Assembly: GCA_963971225.1 (NCBI GenBank)
Contig: OZ020270.1
Location: forward strand, 31,133,823 to 31,197,822
Length of the DNA: 64,000 nucleotides
Origin: Melieria omissa
Taxonomy: Eukaryota > Arthropoda > Insecta > Diptera > Ulidiidae
Reading direction: 5' to 3'
Shown here: positions 12,347-24,739 of the stretch, one piece after another
Numbering within the stretch: position 1 is the first letter of the stretch
Layout: the number at the start of each line of letters is the position of its first letter
Program-made: the position numbers and the translations under genes
Notes under the pieces: model-generated
Database searches by the model: none
What the model saw: the letters and a program-made list of their open reading frames with translations, nothing else
What the model was told of the DNA's origin: nothing

Positions 12347-12411
12347 ATTTATATAGTTTAATAAAAACATTACATTTTCATTGTAAAAATAAAATTATAT
12401 TTTTATAAATT
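12347..12411 (+). tRNA. trnE: tRNA-Glu (UUC)
   Basis: Acceptor ATTTATA/TATAAAT, anticodon TTC in TTTTCATT. Confidence 0.94.
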
Positions 12412-12429
12412 ACTTATTTTAGTTCACTA

Positions 12430-12496
12430 TATTCAAAGGTTCATTAACCACCCTAACATCTTCAATGTTATACTCTCTAATTTAAGCTATTTGAAT
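12430..12496 (-). tRNA. trnF: tRNA-Phe (GAA)
   Basis: Minus strand; acceptor ATTCAAA/TTTGAAT, anticodon GAA. It lies at the 3' end of nad5. Confidence 0.93.
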
Positions 12497-14215
12497 AAAA
12501 TAATAGAAAAAAACTAAATACAAAGGTAATCCATAAAACAAATACTAATAAATAAATTTTTAGGTTATTATTTTGTGCTATATGACATAATTGAGAGTAA
12601 CGAATTAATTTATTGTAAATCCCTTGACCCCCTCAAAATTCTGACCAGCCTTGATCAAAAGACTTAACAACAGTTCTACCCATTACTAAAGGATAATTAT
12701 TAATACCATAAGTTGAAATGTAGGGCATAAATCATATTGAACCAAAATAATATCTTCTTAAATAGTTATCTATTGACTTATTTGTATAAAAAAGGGATAC
12801 ATTAGAAATTAAATAACCTGTGATACCCCCCACAATACAAACAAATAACGTAAGAAACTTCAAATAATAAGGTAAACAAACTATTAAAGGGGTTGGAAAA
12901 ATTAATCATCTTAATATTCTACCCCCAATAATTCTCATTATTAATAAACCTAATATCCCGCGTAACATTACCCATCCTTCGTCATTTAATAAATTCAAAG
13001 CCCCACAATTCAGATCACCAGTTATTGTATAATAAACTAAACGGAATGAGTAACAAACAGTCAACCCAGTAGAAAAAAAATAAAGAAAAAAAGAAAAGGT
13101 ATTAACATAACTCAAAGAAACAACTTCTAAAATTATATCCTTAGAGTAAAATCCTGCTAAAAAAGGTATCCCACACAAAGCCAAATTTGCTACATTAAAA
13201 CAAGTTCTAGTCAAAGGTATATGAATTCCTAATCCACCTATCAAACGAATATCCTGAGAATTATTTATATTATGAATAATGGCTCCAGCACACATAAATA
13301 GTAAAGCCTTAAATAATGCATGAGTTAATAAATGAAAAAAAGCCAACTTATAAAAACCTATAGAAAGAATTCTTATTATTAATCCAAGTTGACTCAAAGT
13401 AGATAAAGCAATAATTTTCTTTAAGTCAAACTCGTAATTAGCCCCCAACCCAGCCATAAATATAGTTAAACCAGACAATAAAAGCAATAATTGTCCTCTA
13501 AAAGATTCAAATAACAAAAAATTAAATCGAATCAATAAATAGACCCCAGCTGTAACCAAAGTGGAAGAATGAACTAAAGCAGAAACTGGTGTAGGGGCAG
13601 CTATAGCTGCTGGCAGTCAAGAAGAAAAGGAATTTGAGCACTTTTAGTTATAGCTGCAAGAGTAACCAAACCTCCAATTAATATCATCTCTCAATCAGTT
13701 TTTATCATTTCCAAATAAAAAATATAATTTCATCTTCCATAATTTAATATTCAAGCAATAGCTAATAATAAAGCAACATCCCCAATTCGGTTAGACAAAG
13801 CAGTAAGTATACCTGCGTTATAAGACTTAACATTTTGAAAATAAATAACTAAACAATAAGAAACAAGTCCAAGACCATCCCAACCCAAAAGAATTCTAAT
13901 TAAATTTGGGCTAATAATTAATAATATCATAGAAGCTACAAAGGCTAAAACTAATATAATAAAACGATTAATATTTTCATCAGAATATATATATTCCTTT
14001 CTGTAAAAAATTACTAAAGAAGAAATTAATAAAACAAAAGACATAAAAAGTAAACTTATCCAGTCAAATAAAAATGTTATTACAATACTCATGGAATTTA
14101 AAGAAACAACTTCCCACTCTAAAAAATAACATAAATCATCTAATAAAAACCATAAACTTATAACAAAAAAACTTGAACTTAAACAAAAAAGAACTAAAAA
14201 GCTAATTCTACAAAT
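12497..14215 (-). pseudogene. nad5: NADH dehydrogenase subunit 5 with one frameshift
   Basis: Large antiporter-like subunit of complex I. From an ATT start at 14215 the mitochondrial frame reads normally through SLNSMSIVITFLFDWISLLF and LLGWDGLGLVSYCLV to about 13627. There one T is missing from a T-run between the IPF and SSW codons. Downstream the protein (VHSSTLVTAGVYLLIRF, HLLTHALFKALLFMCAGAII) continues to 12497 in the other frame. Length is normal for flies. The lesion is in a homopolymer, so a sequencing error is possible. Confidence 0.88.
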
Positions 14216-14231
14216 TGATAAATTTTTCACG

Positions 14232-14294
14232 ATCTTAGATAACAAATTATATCACTGACACCACAAATCAGTATTTTTTTTAAACTACCTAGAT
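14232..14294 (-). tRNA. trnH: tRNA-His (GUG)
   Basis: Minus strand between nad5 and nad4. Anticodon GTG in TTTGTGGT. The acceptor stem ATCTAGG/CTAAGAT has one mismatch. Confidence 0.88.
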
Positions 14295-15636
14295 ACAATC
14301 AAAGTATGCATATATCTCTTTTCATAATTAATAAATTTAAAGGAAACCAATGCAAAAATAATAGCAAAAATTCACGAATTTTACCCCCTTTGAAAGAGTA
14401 AACTCCAGAGAATACCTTACCATGCTGACTATAGGCATATAAATACAAAGTATAAGCGGCACTAAAAAAAGATAAAAAAGCTAAAGAAACCATAGTTACT
14501 CAAGATCAACTTACTAATCTATTAAATAAAGAAATTTCACCAAGTAAATTTAAAGAAGGAGGGGCAGCTATATTACAAGCACTAAGCAAAAATCATCATA
14601 AAGCTATAGAAGGTATAAAATTCAGTAAACCCTTATTAATTAAAAGGCTTCGTCTACCTAACCGTTCGTAGGTAATATTGGCCAAACAGAATAAACCAGA
14701 AGAACAAAGACCATGAGCAATTATTAAAGTATACGAACCACAAAGACCTCAATAAGTTAGAGTTATAAATCCATCAATACAATACCCATATGAGCAACAG
14801 AAGAATAAGCAATTAAAGCCTTTAGGTCAGTCTGCCGCAAACAAACTAAACTAATTAAAACCCCCCCAACTAATCTAATTCTAATTCATACAAAATTAAA
14901 TTTCATTGCTACAAATTGCAAAAAAGAAAAAACACGCAACAAACCATAACCCCCTAACTTAAGTATAATCCCTGCCAAAATTATAGACCCTGACACTGGG
15001 GCTTCAACATGGGCCTTAGGAAGTCATAAATGAACTAAAAATATTGGTATCTTAACTAAAAAAGCTAAGATTAAAGAAAAATATAACAATTCGTAATTAA
15101 ATAAATAATTTCTAAGTAAATAAAAATTCATTACTCCAGTTTCAACGTATAAATAAAAAATACCAACTAATATAGGTAAAAAACTAATAAAGTATAAAAA
15201 AGTAGGTATACCCCAGCTTGGAGACGTTCAGGTTGATACCCCCAACCTATGATAAGAAACAAGGTAGAGATTAAGCTACTTTCAAAGAATAAATAAAATA
15301 TAAATAAATTCATTCTACCAAAAGTAAGAACTAAAAAAATTAATAAAAACAAAACATTAATCAAAAACAAATTTTGGTAATTATTATACTTAACAACAGA
15401 CTCTCTAGAAGTAAGTATTAAAGAACAAATTCATAATCTTAACAAAATTAAACCATAAGAGATTATATCACAACCCAAAAAATAAGAAATATTTACAAAA
15501 AAATTCGCGTAATAATTAAAAATAATGAAAAAAAAACTAATTATAAACAATATACACTGTACCATTCAAAATATATTATTTATAAAACAAATAGGAATAA
15601 CAAACAAAAGTATAAAAATTAATTTTAATTTAACAT
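14295..15636 (-). pseudogene. nad4: NADH dehydrogenase subunit 4 with three frame-breaking indels
   Basis: Full-length fly-like nad4, but broken. First, a 5-bp insertion directly after the ATG (about 15622-15634) puts a TAA in frame four codons in; copy A lacks this insertion. Second, one base is missing at about 15178-15183 in an A-run (plus strand), after the [15 protein letters not shown] block. Third, one base is missing at about 14770-14776, outside any homopolymer, after the conserved [12 protein letters not shown] block. The C-terminus resumes normally and ends at trnH. The third lesion is hard to explain as homopolymer error. Confidence 0.88.
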
Positions 15637-15926
15637 TATAAGATATTAAAAGATTGAAAATAATCATTACCATGAGTACGAATTATAGAAACCAAAATTG
15701 ATAGACCTAGAGCTCCTTCACAAACGCTGAAAGTTAAGAATATCATTCTAAAAAATCCTCTATAATCTAACAAACTTAAATATAAAAATAAAAAAAAGAA
15801 TAATCTGAGCACAATATATTCTAATCTCAACAACATCGATAATAAATGTTTACGATTAGACACAAAAACAAAAATACCTATTAAAAACAAAATACTAGGT
15901 AATCCTCAATATAAAATTATTAACAT
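15636..15926 (-). CDS. nad4L: NADH dehydrogenase subunit 4L (copy B)
   Basis: Second copy of nad4L, 96 codons, same protein as the copy at 317-607 apart from synonymous changes. Start ATG at 15924-15926, stop TAA at 15636-15638. Intact. Confidence 0.94.
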
Positions 15927-15928
15927 TA

Positions 15929-15993
15929 GTTTTAATAGTTTAATAAAAACATTGGTCTTGTAAATCAAAAATAAGAAGCTGTCTTTTAAAACT
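15929..15993 (+). tRNA. trnT: tRNA-Thr (UGU), copy B
   Basis: Same structure as the copy at 610-675, one base shorter in the T-arm, which is the usual fly length. Confidence 0.93.
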
Positions 15994-16060
15994 TCAAGAG
16001 AAAGAAAAAATTCCTTTCATTAATCCCCAAAATTAATATTTTTTATAAACTACCTCTTGA
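15994..16060 (-). tRNA. trnP: tRNA-Pro (UGG), copy B
   Basis: Acceptor TCAAGAG/CTCTTGA as in copy A; differences are confined to loop positions. Confidence 0.92.
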
Positions 16061-16061
16061 T

Positions 16062-16586
16062 ATTATACAAAGAACTCTTTATATCTTAACTTTTATTTTC
16101 AGATTAATCTTCGTCCAAATAAGTCACCCCCTTGCAATAGGATTACTACTTCTAATCCAAACCCTAATAATTTGTCTACTAACAGGACTAACAGCTAAAA
16201 GATTCTGATTCTCGTATATTCTGTTCTTAATTTTCCTAGGAGGAATGTTAGTTCTATTTATTTATGTTACTTCCCTAGCTTCAAATGAAATATTTTCACT
16301 ATCATTAAAACTAACAACTATTTCAATTATACTATTTATCATTTTAATGATTACATCAATATTTATTGGCAAAACATCATCAATCTGATTCTACCAAAAT
16401 AATGAAATAGAATCCATTTTCAATTCATATTCATACTTTACAGAAAATGTATTAAGTTTACAAAAACTGTATAATGTATCAACTAACTTAATAACAATTC
16501 TACTAATAAATTATCTATTAGTAACCCTAATTGCAATTGTAAAAATTACTAATTTATTCTATGGTCCTTTACGATTAATAAACTAA
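16062..16586 (+). CDS. nad6: NADH dehydrogenase subunit 6 (copy B)
   Basis: ATT start, 174 residues, TAA overlapping the cob ATG. It differs from copy A mostly at third codon positions, with a few replacements near the N-terminus such as Asn to Ser. The frame is intact. Confidence 0.95.
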
Positions 16587-17722
16587 TGAACAAACCTTTA
16601 CGAACCCAACACCCCTTAATAAAAATTGCAAACAATGCACTAGTTGATTTACCTGCACCTATTAACATCTCAGCCTGATGAAATTTCGGATCACTATTAG
16701 GATTATGCTTAATTATTCAAATTTTAACTGGATTATTTTTAGCTATACACTATACAGCAGACATCAATATAGCATTTAATAGAGTAAATCACATCTGTCG
16801 AGACGTAAATTATGGTTGATTATTACGAACTTTACACGCTAATGGAGCGTCATTCTTTTTCATTTGTATTTATTTACATGTAGGACGAGGAATCTATTAT
16901 GGGTCTTATTTATTTACCCCTACATGACTAATCGGTGTAATTATTCTATTCTTAGTAATAGCAACAGCATTTATAGGTTATGTATTACCTTGAGGACAAA
17001 TATCTTTCTGAGGAGCAACAGTAATTACTAATTTATTATCCGCTGTACCTTACTTAGGGATTGACTTAGTCCAATGAGTATGAGGAGGCTTCGCAGTAGA
17101 TAATGCAACTCTAACACGATTTTTCACTTTTCATTTTATTCTTCCATTTATTGTACTAGCAATAACCCTAATTCACCTACTATTCCTCCACCAAACAGGT
17201 TCTAATAACCCAATAGGTGTAAACTCTAACCTAGACAAAATTCCATTCCACCCATATTTTACATACAAGGATATTGTAGGATTTGTTGTTATAATTGCAG
17301 CTTTAATTATACTAACTCTAATAAACCCTTATTTACTAGGAGACCCAGACAATTTTATTCCAGCTAACCCCCTAGTAACCCCTGTACACATTCAACCAGA
17401 ATGATATTTCTTATTTGCTTATGCTATTTTACGGTCTATCCCTAACAAATTAGGGGGAGTAATCGCTCTAGTGTTATCAATTGCAATTATTGCAATTCTT
17501 CCATTCTACCACTTAAGAAAATTTCGAGGAATCCAATTTTATCCAATTAATAAAATTTTATTTTGAACAATAGTAATAACAGTTATTCTACTAACATGAA
17601 TTGGAGCCCGACCAGTAGAAGACCCCTATGTTCTAATTGGACAAATCTTAACTGTTATTTACTTCCTCTATTACTTGATTAACCCACTAGTAATCAAATG
17701 ATGAGATAAATTAATTAACTAG
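16586..17722 (+). CDS. cob: Cytochrome b (copy B)
   Basis: Intact 378-residue cytochrome b, ATG to TAG. It is several percent different from copy A, but I find only three or four amino-acid changes over the whole gene (Ile/Val near 17286, Leu/Ile near 17488, Thr/Met near 17576). That pattern shows purifying selection on both lineages after they split. Confidence 0.97.
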
Positions 17723-17787
17723 TTTATGAGCTTGAACAAGCACATGTTTTGAAAACATGAGATAGAAATAATTCCTTTCTATAAACT
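17721..17787 (+). tRNA. trnS2: tRNA-Ser2 (UGA), copy B
   Basis: Near-identical to the copy at 2402-2468; two-base overlap with cob. Confidence 0.93.
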
Positions 17788-17812
17788 TTACTATAAGGAA
17801 TTCATAACATCA

Positions 17813-18752
17813 AAAAAATCAATGACACCTTCAATCCAATAAAAAATAATAAAGAATTTAAAGAAAAAGGTAAAAAACATTTTCAAGCTAAATATATTAA
17901 TTTATCATAACGAAATCGAGGGAGAGTCCCCCGAGCTCAAATAAAGACAAAAGAAATAAATGTCAACTTAAGATAAAATATAAAATTAAATAAGTCACAC
18001 CCCAAAAAAATTACACAAAATAGTATACTCATAAATAAAATACTCGCATATTCAGCTATAAAAATTAAAGCAAACCCTCCACTTCTGTATTCTACATTAA
18101 ACCCAGATACTAATTCGGATTCACCTTCAGCAAAATCAAAAGGGGTTCGATTAGTTTCAGTTAAACAAATTATTAATCAAACTAAAGCTAAAGGGAACAA
18201 AATAAAAAAAAATCAAATATAACTCTGATAGTAATAAAACCCTACAATATTGTACCCTCCAATTAAAAAAATAAAACAAAGTAAAACCAGAGCTATTCTA
18301 ACTTCATAAGAAATTGTTTGAGCAACAGCTCGTAAACCCCCTAGCAAAGCATAATTTGAATTAGAAGATCATCCAGCTACCATAACAGTATAAACTCCTA
18401 AACTAGTACAACATAAAAAAAATAGTAAACCTAAATTAAAAGAAAATAACTTTACAAATATAGGTATACATAGCCAAACTACCAAAGAAAAAAATAAAGA
18501 AAAAATAGGAGAAAAATAGTAAGAAATATAATTAGATAACAAAGGGTAAGTCTGCTCCCTAGTAAATAATTTAATTGCATCACAAAAAGGTTGGGGAATT
18601 CCCATTAAACCCACTTTATTTGGTCCTTTACGAATTTGGATATAACCAAGAACCTTACGCTCCAGTAAAGTAAGAAAGGCAACTCTAACAAGAACACAAA
18701 TAACTAAAATTAAGCTACCCACAAAAAATAAAATTAATTCTATAAAAATCAA
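17813..18752 (-). CDS. nad1: NADH dehydrogenase subunit 1 (copy B)
   Basis: TTG start at 18750-18752, same N-terminal [20 protein letters not shown] block as copy A, one Leu/Met replacement close by (GLLG versus GLMG). The frame is open through the conserved central part. The 3' end is probably an incomplete stop. Confidence 0.9.
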
Positions 18753-18817
18753 GTACTATTTGTAATATAAATCACATAAATAAATTCTAAATTTATTGCA
18801 CTAATCTGCCAAAATAG
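18753..18817 (-). tRNA. trnL1: tRNA-Leu1 (UAG), copy B
   Basis: Identical layout to 3434-3498, between nad1 and rrnL. Confidence 0.9.
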
Positions 18818-20142
18818 TAATTAATCATATTCTTGACAAAAATTAAATAATTCTAATATTTTGTCCTTTCGTACTAAAATATTATACCTTATTAAAGATA
18901 GAAACCAACCTGGCTTACGCCGGTCTGAACTCAGATCATGTAAGAATTTAAAAGTCGAACAGACTCAAAATTTAAGCGGCTACACCTAAAATTATATCTT
19001 AATCCAACATCGAGGTCGCAATCTTTTTTATCGATATGAACTCTCCAAAAAAATTACGCTGTTATCCCTAAAGTAACTTAAACTTATAATCACTAATAAC
19101 GGATCAAATATTCATAAATTAATGTTATAAAAAATTAAAAGTTATTTAAATTTTAATATCACCCCAATAAAATATTTTAAATTATAAAAATAAAATAAAT
19201 CTTAAAAATTTAAATAAAATAAAATATAAAGATTTATAGGGTCTTCTCGTCTTTTAAAAAAATTTTAGCTTTTTGACTAAAATATAAAATTCTATTACAA
19301 ATTTTAATGAAACAGTTTATACCTCGTCCAACCATTCATACCAGCCTCCAATTAAAAGACTAATGATTATGCTACCTTTGCACAGTTAGTATACTGCGGC
19401 CATTCAATTTATTCATTGGGCAGGTCAGACTTTAAAAATAACTCAAAAAGACATGTTTTTGTTAAACAGGCGGGCATAAATTTTGCCGAATTCTTTAAGT
19501 AAACTTTCCACATAAAATTAAATTTACAATAAAATATACTAATTCTATCATTATTACTTAATTTCTTAAAATTAAAATAAAAACTTTTATAAATAATTAA
19601 AACTAAATAAATAATATAAATAATAAAATAATTTATAACAAACTTAAAAATGATTGCAAATTCTATACATACATCTCATAAAATGATTATTAACTTTTAA
19701 TAATTTTCCCTAAAGCTTATCCCCTAGGAAATTATAATTAAAAAATTTTTTACTTAATATAAATAAACAAAAAATTTAAAATTACTAAATTAAATTTATT
19801 TCTAAAAGAACTAGATACCTTTATAAACGAATAACATTTCATTCCTAATAATTTATTCAAAATAATTTTGATACATTAACTTTAAAAAATTATTAACTCT
19901 TATAAAATCGAGAAAAATAAATAATTATTGTTTACTTAATAAACCCTGATACACAAGGTACGATAAATTAAATCTTCTTATAAAATAAAAATTTTTCAAA
20001 ATATTTCAATATTCACTCACGTTACTAATCAACTATAATAAAATCTATTTATTCATTACAAATTACTTAAACAATCCATTTTATAATTATTTTTAATAAT
20101 TTAAATAATCAAAAAAATATAAATAAATAAAATCTAATCTAA
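18818..20142 (-). rRNA. rrnL: 16S mitochondrial rRNA, copy B
   Basis: Second large-subunit rRNA, same length and blocks as 3499-4819. Differences are scattered single bases and short indels in AT-rich loops; the peptidyl-transferase region is unchanged. Confidence 0.94.
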
Positions 20143-20213
20143 TAATTTATATTGATTTGCACAAAAATCTTTTCAATGTAAATGAAATGCTTTACTTAAT
20201 AAGCTTTGAATTG
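20143..20213 (-). tRNA. trnV: tRNA-Val (UAC), copy B
   Basis: Second trnV between the rRNAs; one extra A in the run near 20163 compared with copy A. Confidence 0.9.
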
Positions 20214-20990
20214 TCATTCTAGATACACCTTCCGGTACATCTACTATGTTACGACTTATCTTACCTTAATAATAAGAGCGACGGGCGATGTGTGCATACT
20301 TTAGAGCTAAAATCAAATTAATAATCTATTTAATTTTACTATCAAATCCACCTTCATTAAACATTTCACATTTAATTCCGTTTAAATAAATTTATTGTAA
20401 CTCATCTCTACTTAAATATTAGCTACACCTTGATCTGATATATATTATGATAAAAAATCTAGAAAATTATTATTCTAATAACGACGGTATACAAACTGAA
20501 TAAACAAACTTAAGTGAGGTCCATCGTGGATTATCGATTACAGGACAAGTTCCTCTGAATAGACTAAAGTACCGCCAAATCTTTTAAGTTTCAAGAACAT
20601 AACTATTACTACCTTAGTAAATCAATTACATTTTAAATAATAGGGTATCTAATCCTAGTTTTATACTAAAATTTATAAGCTTCAATTAACTAAATACAAA
20701 AAATTAATGAATTTAAAATTTCACCTAATAAATTCAATTTCATTTTATAAACAAAGATTTAACTTCTACTGAAACAAATTTATTTGTATCATAAGTATAA
20801 CCGCGGCTGCTGGCACAAATTTAGCCAATACTGTAATAAAATTACTATTTCTAGATTCCTTTAATTAATAATACTAACTACTGCGGCTCCAATAAAAACT
20901 ATTTATTATACAAATAAATAATAACTCACGCTAAAACTTACATATAAAATAATCTAATAACAAACTTTAAAGCCAAGATAAAACTTTACA
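20214..20990 (-). rRNA. rrnS: 12S mitochondrial rRNA, copy B
   Basis: Second small-subunit rRNA. It is about 12 bp shorter than copy A, mainly through a deletion of one repeated ATTCTAATAAAAT unit near 20475. Conserved core segments are unchanged. Confidence 0.93.
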
Positions 20991-21519
20991 AATAAAATAA
21001 AATAAAAGTAAAAATTTTAAAAAACTTTAATAAAATATAAATAAATAACTAAAATAAATCAAAATTATAAAATAACTAGTTATTAATCTTCAATAACATC
21101 ACTTCGTAATTCCTCCCATCATCTCCCCGAAGGTCCCCTTAACCTTGAGGAATACCTAAAAATAAAATTAAACCAGTAATTCACAAAAAATTATTTTCGT
21201 TATTTGTAGTTATAAACAAAATAGATCAATTAATGAAAGTATTAAGTATATAATTCATATTAATAAATAAAAATAATCAATAAAATAAAATAGAAAAATT
21301 ATGATTAAGTAAATTAATTATTAATAAAACAATGTAAGTCAAAGTTCTTTTAATTTTAAGAAATTACTATTTTTTTTTTTTTTTTTATATAAAAAATTTA
21401 AATTAATATAAGTTAAAATTCATCTTTTCAATAATTTTTATAAATCGTTAAATTATAAAAATAATAAATTTTGGAGTTTATAAATATTTATATGTATATA
21501 AATGTTTAATATGCATATA
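20991..21519. promoter_or_regulatory. Mitochondrial control region, truncated (copy B)
   Basis: It matches 5681-6210 closely, including the T-run (about 21369-21386), and stops abruptly at 21519 where a mariner terminal repeat begins. The distal ~430 bp of the control region and trnI are missing. This is the edge of the mitochondrial sequence. Confidence 0.88.
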
Positions 21520-22237
21520 CAGGGTGCGCCACCAAAATCCGGACAAATTCAACAAAAAATTCATTACAAATATTTGTCATGAATAAATTTATTTTAAAAA
21601 AAAACCTTTTTACATGCTAATCGATATATCTATGGAGATAATAATTATTCGATATATCCTCCATTAGCTGCTACAACGGCCTCTAATCTTGGTCGAAAAC
21701 GTTCGCATGCCCTCTGGAGTGTGGCGCGGTCCATTTCGGTGAATGCTGCTTCAATAGCGACCATCAATGATGTCAAATTTGGATGACGAGACTTGTTAGT
21801 GATCCTTTCAATCACGCTCCACACGTAGTAGTCCAAGGGGTTCAGGTCTGGACTGTTAGGAGGCCAGAATTCCTTGGACCAAGAACCTGGGGTTCTTGAC
21901 GAACATTTTTTTGAGTGGGTCTTCCTTGCAGGTGTTTCGGAACACTCTCCGTACTTTTCCTTATCAGTGTATTTGGATAAAACATCGTAGACAGTTGATT
22001 TTGGGTAACCGAAAAATCTAATTATCTCCGTCGCTGACCGTCCAGCGCGGTGGCCTTCGATGATTGCGGCTCTTCGAATAAACTCTGGGCTTGTTTCCGA
22101 CATGGTGACAATTTTCGTACTGACATAATTAACTTTAGTCTACAAGGTATTCAGACACTGAAAGCGATATCTTTCTGAAGCATATTATCGCGGGAATATT
22201 GAATGGTTTTTTGTCCGGATTTTGGTGGCGCACCGTG
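21520..22237 (-). mobile_element. Mariner-family element, internally deleted, at the mtDNA edge
   Basis: 718 bp bounded by near-identical inverted repeats of about 25 bp (left CAGGGTGCGCCACCAAAATC, right end the reverse complement of CACGGTGCGCCACCAAAATC). TA sits on both sides (21518-21519 and 22238-22239), the Tc1/mariner target. Left flank is mitochondrial control region; right flank is a LINE. The two flanks are unrelated, so the insertion site cannot be restored from either. Confidence 0.9.
21645..22103 (-). pseudogene. Mariner transposase remnant: HTH joined to C-terminal tail
   Basis: 152 residues. The first 50 or so (SPEFIRRAAIIEGHRAGRSA and following) look like the N-terminal helix-turn-helix that binds the terminal repeat. 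Around residue 75 it jumps to the C-terminal end of the DDE domain (WPPNSPDLNPLDYYVW), which carries the third catalytic Asp. The first two catalytic Asp are gone, so no activity is possible. The frame survived the deletion. The exact mariner subfamily cannot be set without the D-D spacing. Confidence 0.85.
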
Positions 22238-22239
22238 TA

Positions 22240-24436
22240 CATATGGGCATGACATACGATTTAGTTGCATTAAGACATAAAGAATTCTGGGACGACCAAT
22301 CCGAAATAGCCAACAGATCGCAATTAACTTTAAAACATAAATCCTCAATAAGACCAACACGACTAGACAGGTATAGCTGGATATCATCTGCATACGCATG
22401 GACGCTAACATATTTACACACAGAAAAAACATCATTAACAAAGAGACTAAACAGAAGAGGGCCAAGAATAGATCCCTGAGGGACACCCGCGGTGACGGCT
22501 TTGAACTGAGATGAGGTATACACCCCTTTCACTTGCTGGACTCTGCCGTCTAGATAGCTATTCATTAGTTTAATGGAACAGTCAGAAAAATGGAAATAAT
22601 GCTTGAGCTTCTTGCACAATAGGTAATGACTGACTGAATCAAAAGCTTTTGAAAAGTCTAAGAGGCAGAGCAGTGTTATTTCACCGTTGTCAAATGGAGT
22701 TCTAATGTCATCTAATATTTTGATCATAGCAGTGGAGCAGCTATGTTTTTTTCTAAAGCCAGATTGTAGTGGAGAAAGTAAGTTGTTCTCCCTTAAGAAG
22801 GTGGAAATTTGTTCCGCCATCAGCGATTCACATACTTTTGAGAAGACTGGCAAAATGCTAATTGGTCTGTAATCGCAAGGATTCAAAGAAGAGTTCTTAG
22901 CCACGGGCAAAATAACGGCCCTTTTCCACGCTGCAGGGAAACATCCACTAGAAAAACAGTGATTTTTAATATGAGTAAGAGGATTTATGATAAACTGCAG
23001 CACAATTTTCACAAACTTGAGCGAAATTCCATCATCTCCAACTGCATTTGACCTAATACTCATAATAGATTTAATTACATCAGGTTAAGTAACACCAACA
23101 AATTGAAAGCTCTTATGAGTGCTGGTAGAAGACAAATAAGTTTTATGAGGGGACCCGGTGATGCTACTTTTGCTAGCACTTATGAAAAAGTCATTTAGGG
23201 TGTCAGGGTCGATATTGCACTCAGAGCTAGTTTTACCACAAATATTTAAGTTTGCTAGGTTTCTCCATAAGACTTTGGATGGAAGAGAAGCATTCAGTTT
23301 GGCATTGCAATACCTTCGCTTCGCCTGCCTAATAATAGCTGTTGTTTTATTCCTGGCCGCTGTGTATAAACCCCATAAAGAGTCTGTCTGCAGTTTTCTC
23401 CACTTGGCATGTAATTTATTACGATTTTTCATTGCTAAGTGAACCTTGTTGCTATACCACGGACGTGAGCTATTTCTGACATGAGCAGTACGAGGGGTAC
23501 ATGTGCATCAAACAATAAGTTTAAATTGTTATTCAGAAAGTCAAGCTTTGTGTCAACTGTTTCATAAGACCAACAGTCATTCAAAGACACACGAGACAAG
23601 TCAGTAAACAGAGCTTTAACATTCAGAGACCGAAAATCACGATACAAAAAAGTAACACCAACTGTTGACCGATCAAAAGCCACATCCACTGTACAGAATA
23701 TTAAGTCATGGTCAGATATAAAAAATAGTTGGCCAAATTTAAGAATATGGGAGGGATTGGAAGTGATGAACAAATCTAAAAGACTAGGACTGGAGTTGTT
23801 GGCATATCTTGTCGGAAAAGTTGTATTGATAACAGCAAGACCTGCAGCTGATACATGGTCATATAACTTATTGGTAAAAGAGTCATTTGAGAGCAAGTTT
23901 ACATTAAGATCACCACAAATCACTAAACGTTCATAATCAATTAAGAATACAGACAAATCAGCAAAGACACTATCTAACGGATAAAACTTATAAGGGTTAT
24001 AAACACAACAGATTAACATTTTAGTTACACCATCGGATACCTCAGCAAATATGTATTCAGTGTCAGAATCAGCAGATTTTACCACTGGCTTGAGTTTTAG
24101 TGACTTCTTGCAGTATATTGCTACTCCACCCCCCTTTTTATGCCTTCTGTCATTTCGAATGATATTATAATTGTTAATAGAGTAGTGATAGTCAGATACA
24201 TCACAGTTGAACCAAGTTTCAGAGACACATATAACATCAACACTTGACCGTTCAAAAGTATGCCTAACATGATCAAGTTTGTCCGAACTCAGACTTCGTG
24301 CATTGAAGTGGACGATGTTAAAGCCGGCATTTTGCTTACAAAGAATATCTATCAGCACTTTATGCTCTTCATTAACGCCAGAGATTGTCCTACCAGTTAT
24401 GTTGAGTGTAGGGGAGCTGCACTGAGAAGTAAGCAA
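22240..24436 (-). pseudogene. LINE ORF2: AP-endonuclease plus reverse transcriptase, broken
   Basis: The endonuclease (24436-23500) shows the order N (VHFNARSL), E (VSETWF), D/N (GDLNVNL) and SDH (ISDHDLIF). A frameshift near 23490 precedes a basic linker (23432-23085). An in-frame TAA at about 23083 separates the linker from the RT. The RT has motif A (LLDFSKAFDSV), GVPQGSILGPLLF and YADDIQLY. It ends at the mariner boundary about 60 residues after YADD. Inactive. Confidence 0.87.
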
Positions 24437-24739
24437 CTTTTATAATAGACTCTTGGATAGTACATGTGAGGAGCTTGCAGCAAAACATCAGTGTAAAAGA
24501 AGGGAATATAATTAATAAAGAGAAGGAGAGAGAGGTAGTATGCAAGAGCAGAGAGTAGGGGAGCATATTAGAACAAAGAGAGGAGGGAAAGGTACAAGAT
24601 CAGAGAGTTAGAAAAGTCAAAAATTAATAGTAATAATGGAAAAATATGAATTTGCATATGATACTCATAATAAATATAAAAGTGAGCAAAAAAGTAACTA
24701 AATAACGTTGAGAACATAGTTTAGAATTGTAGATAATTG

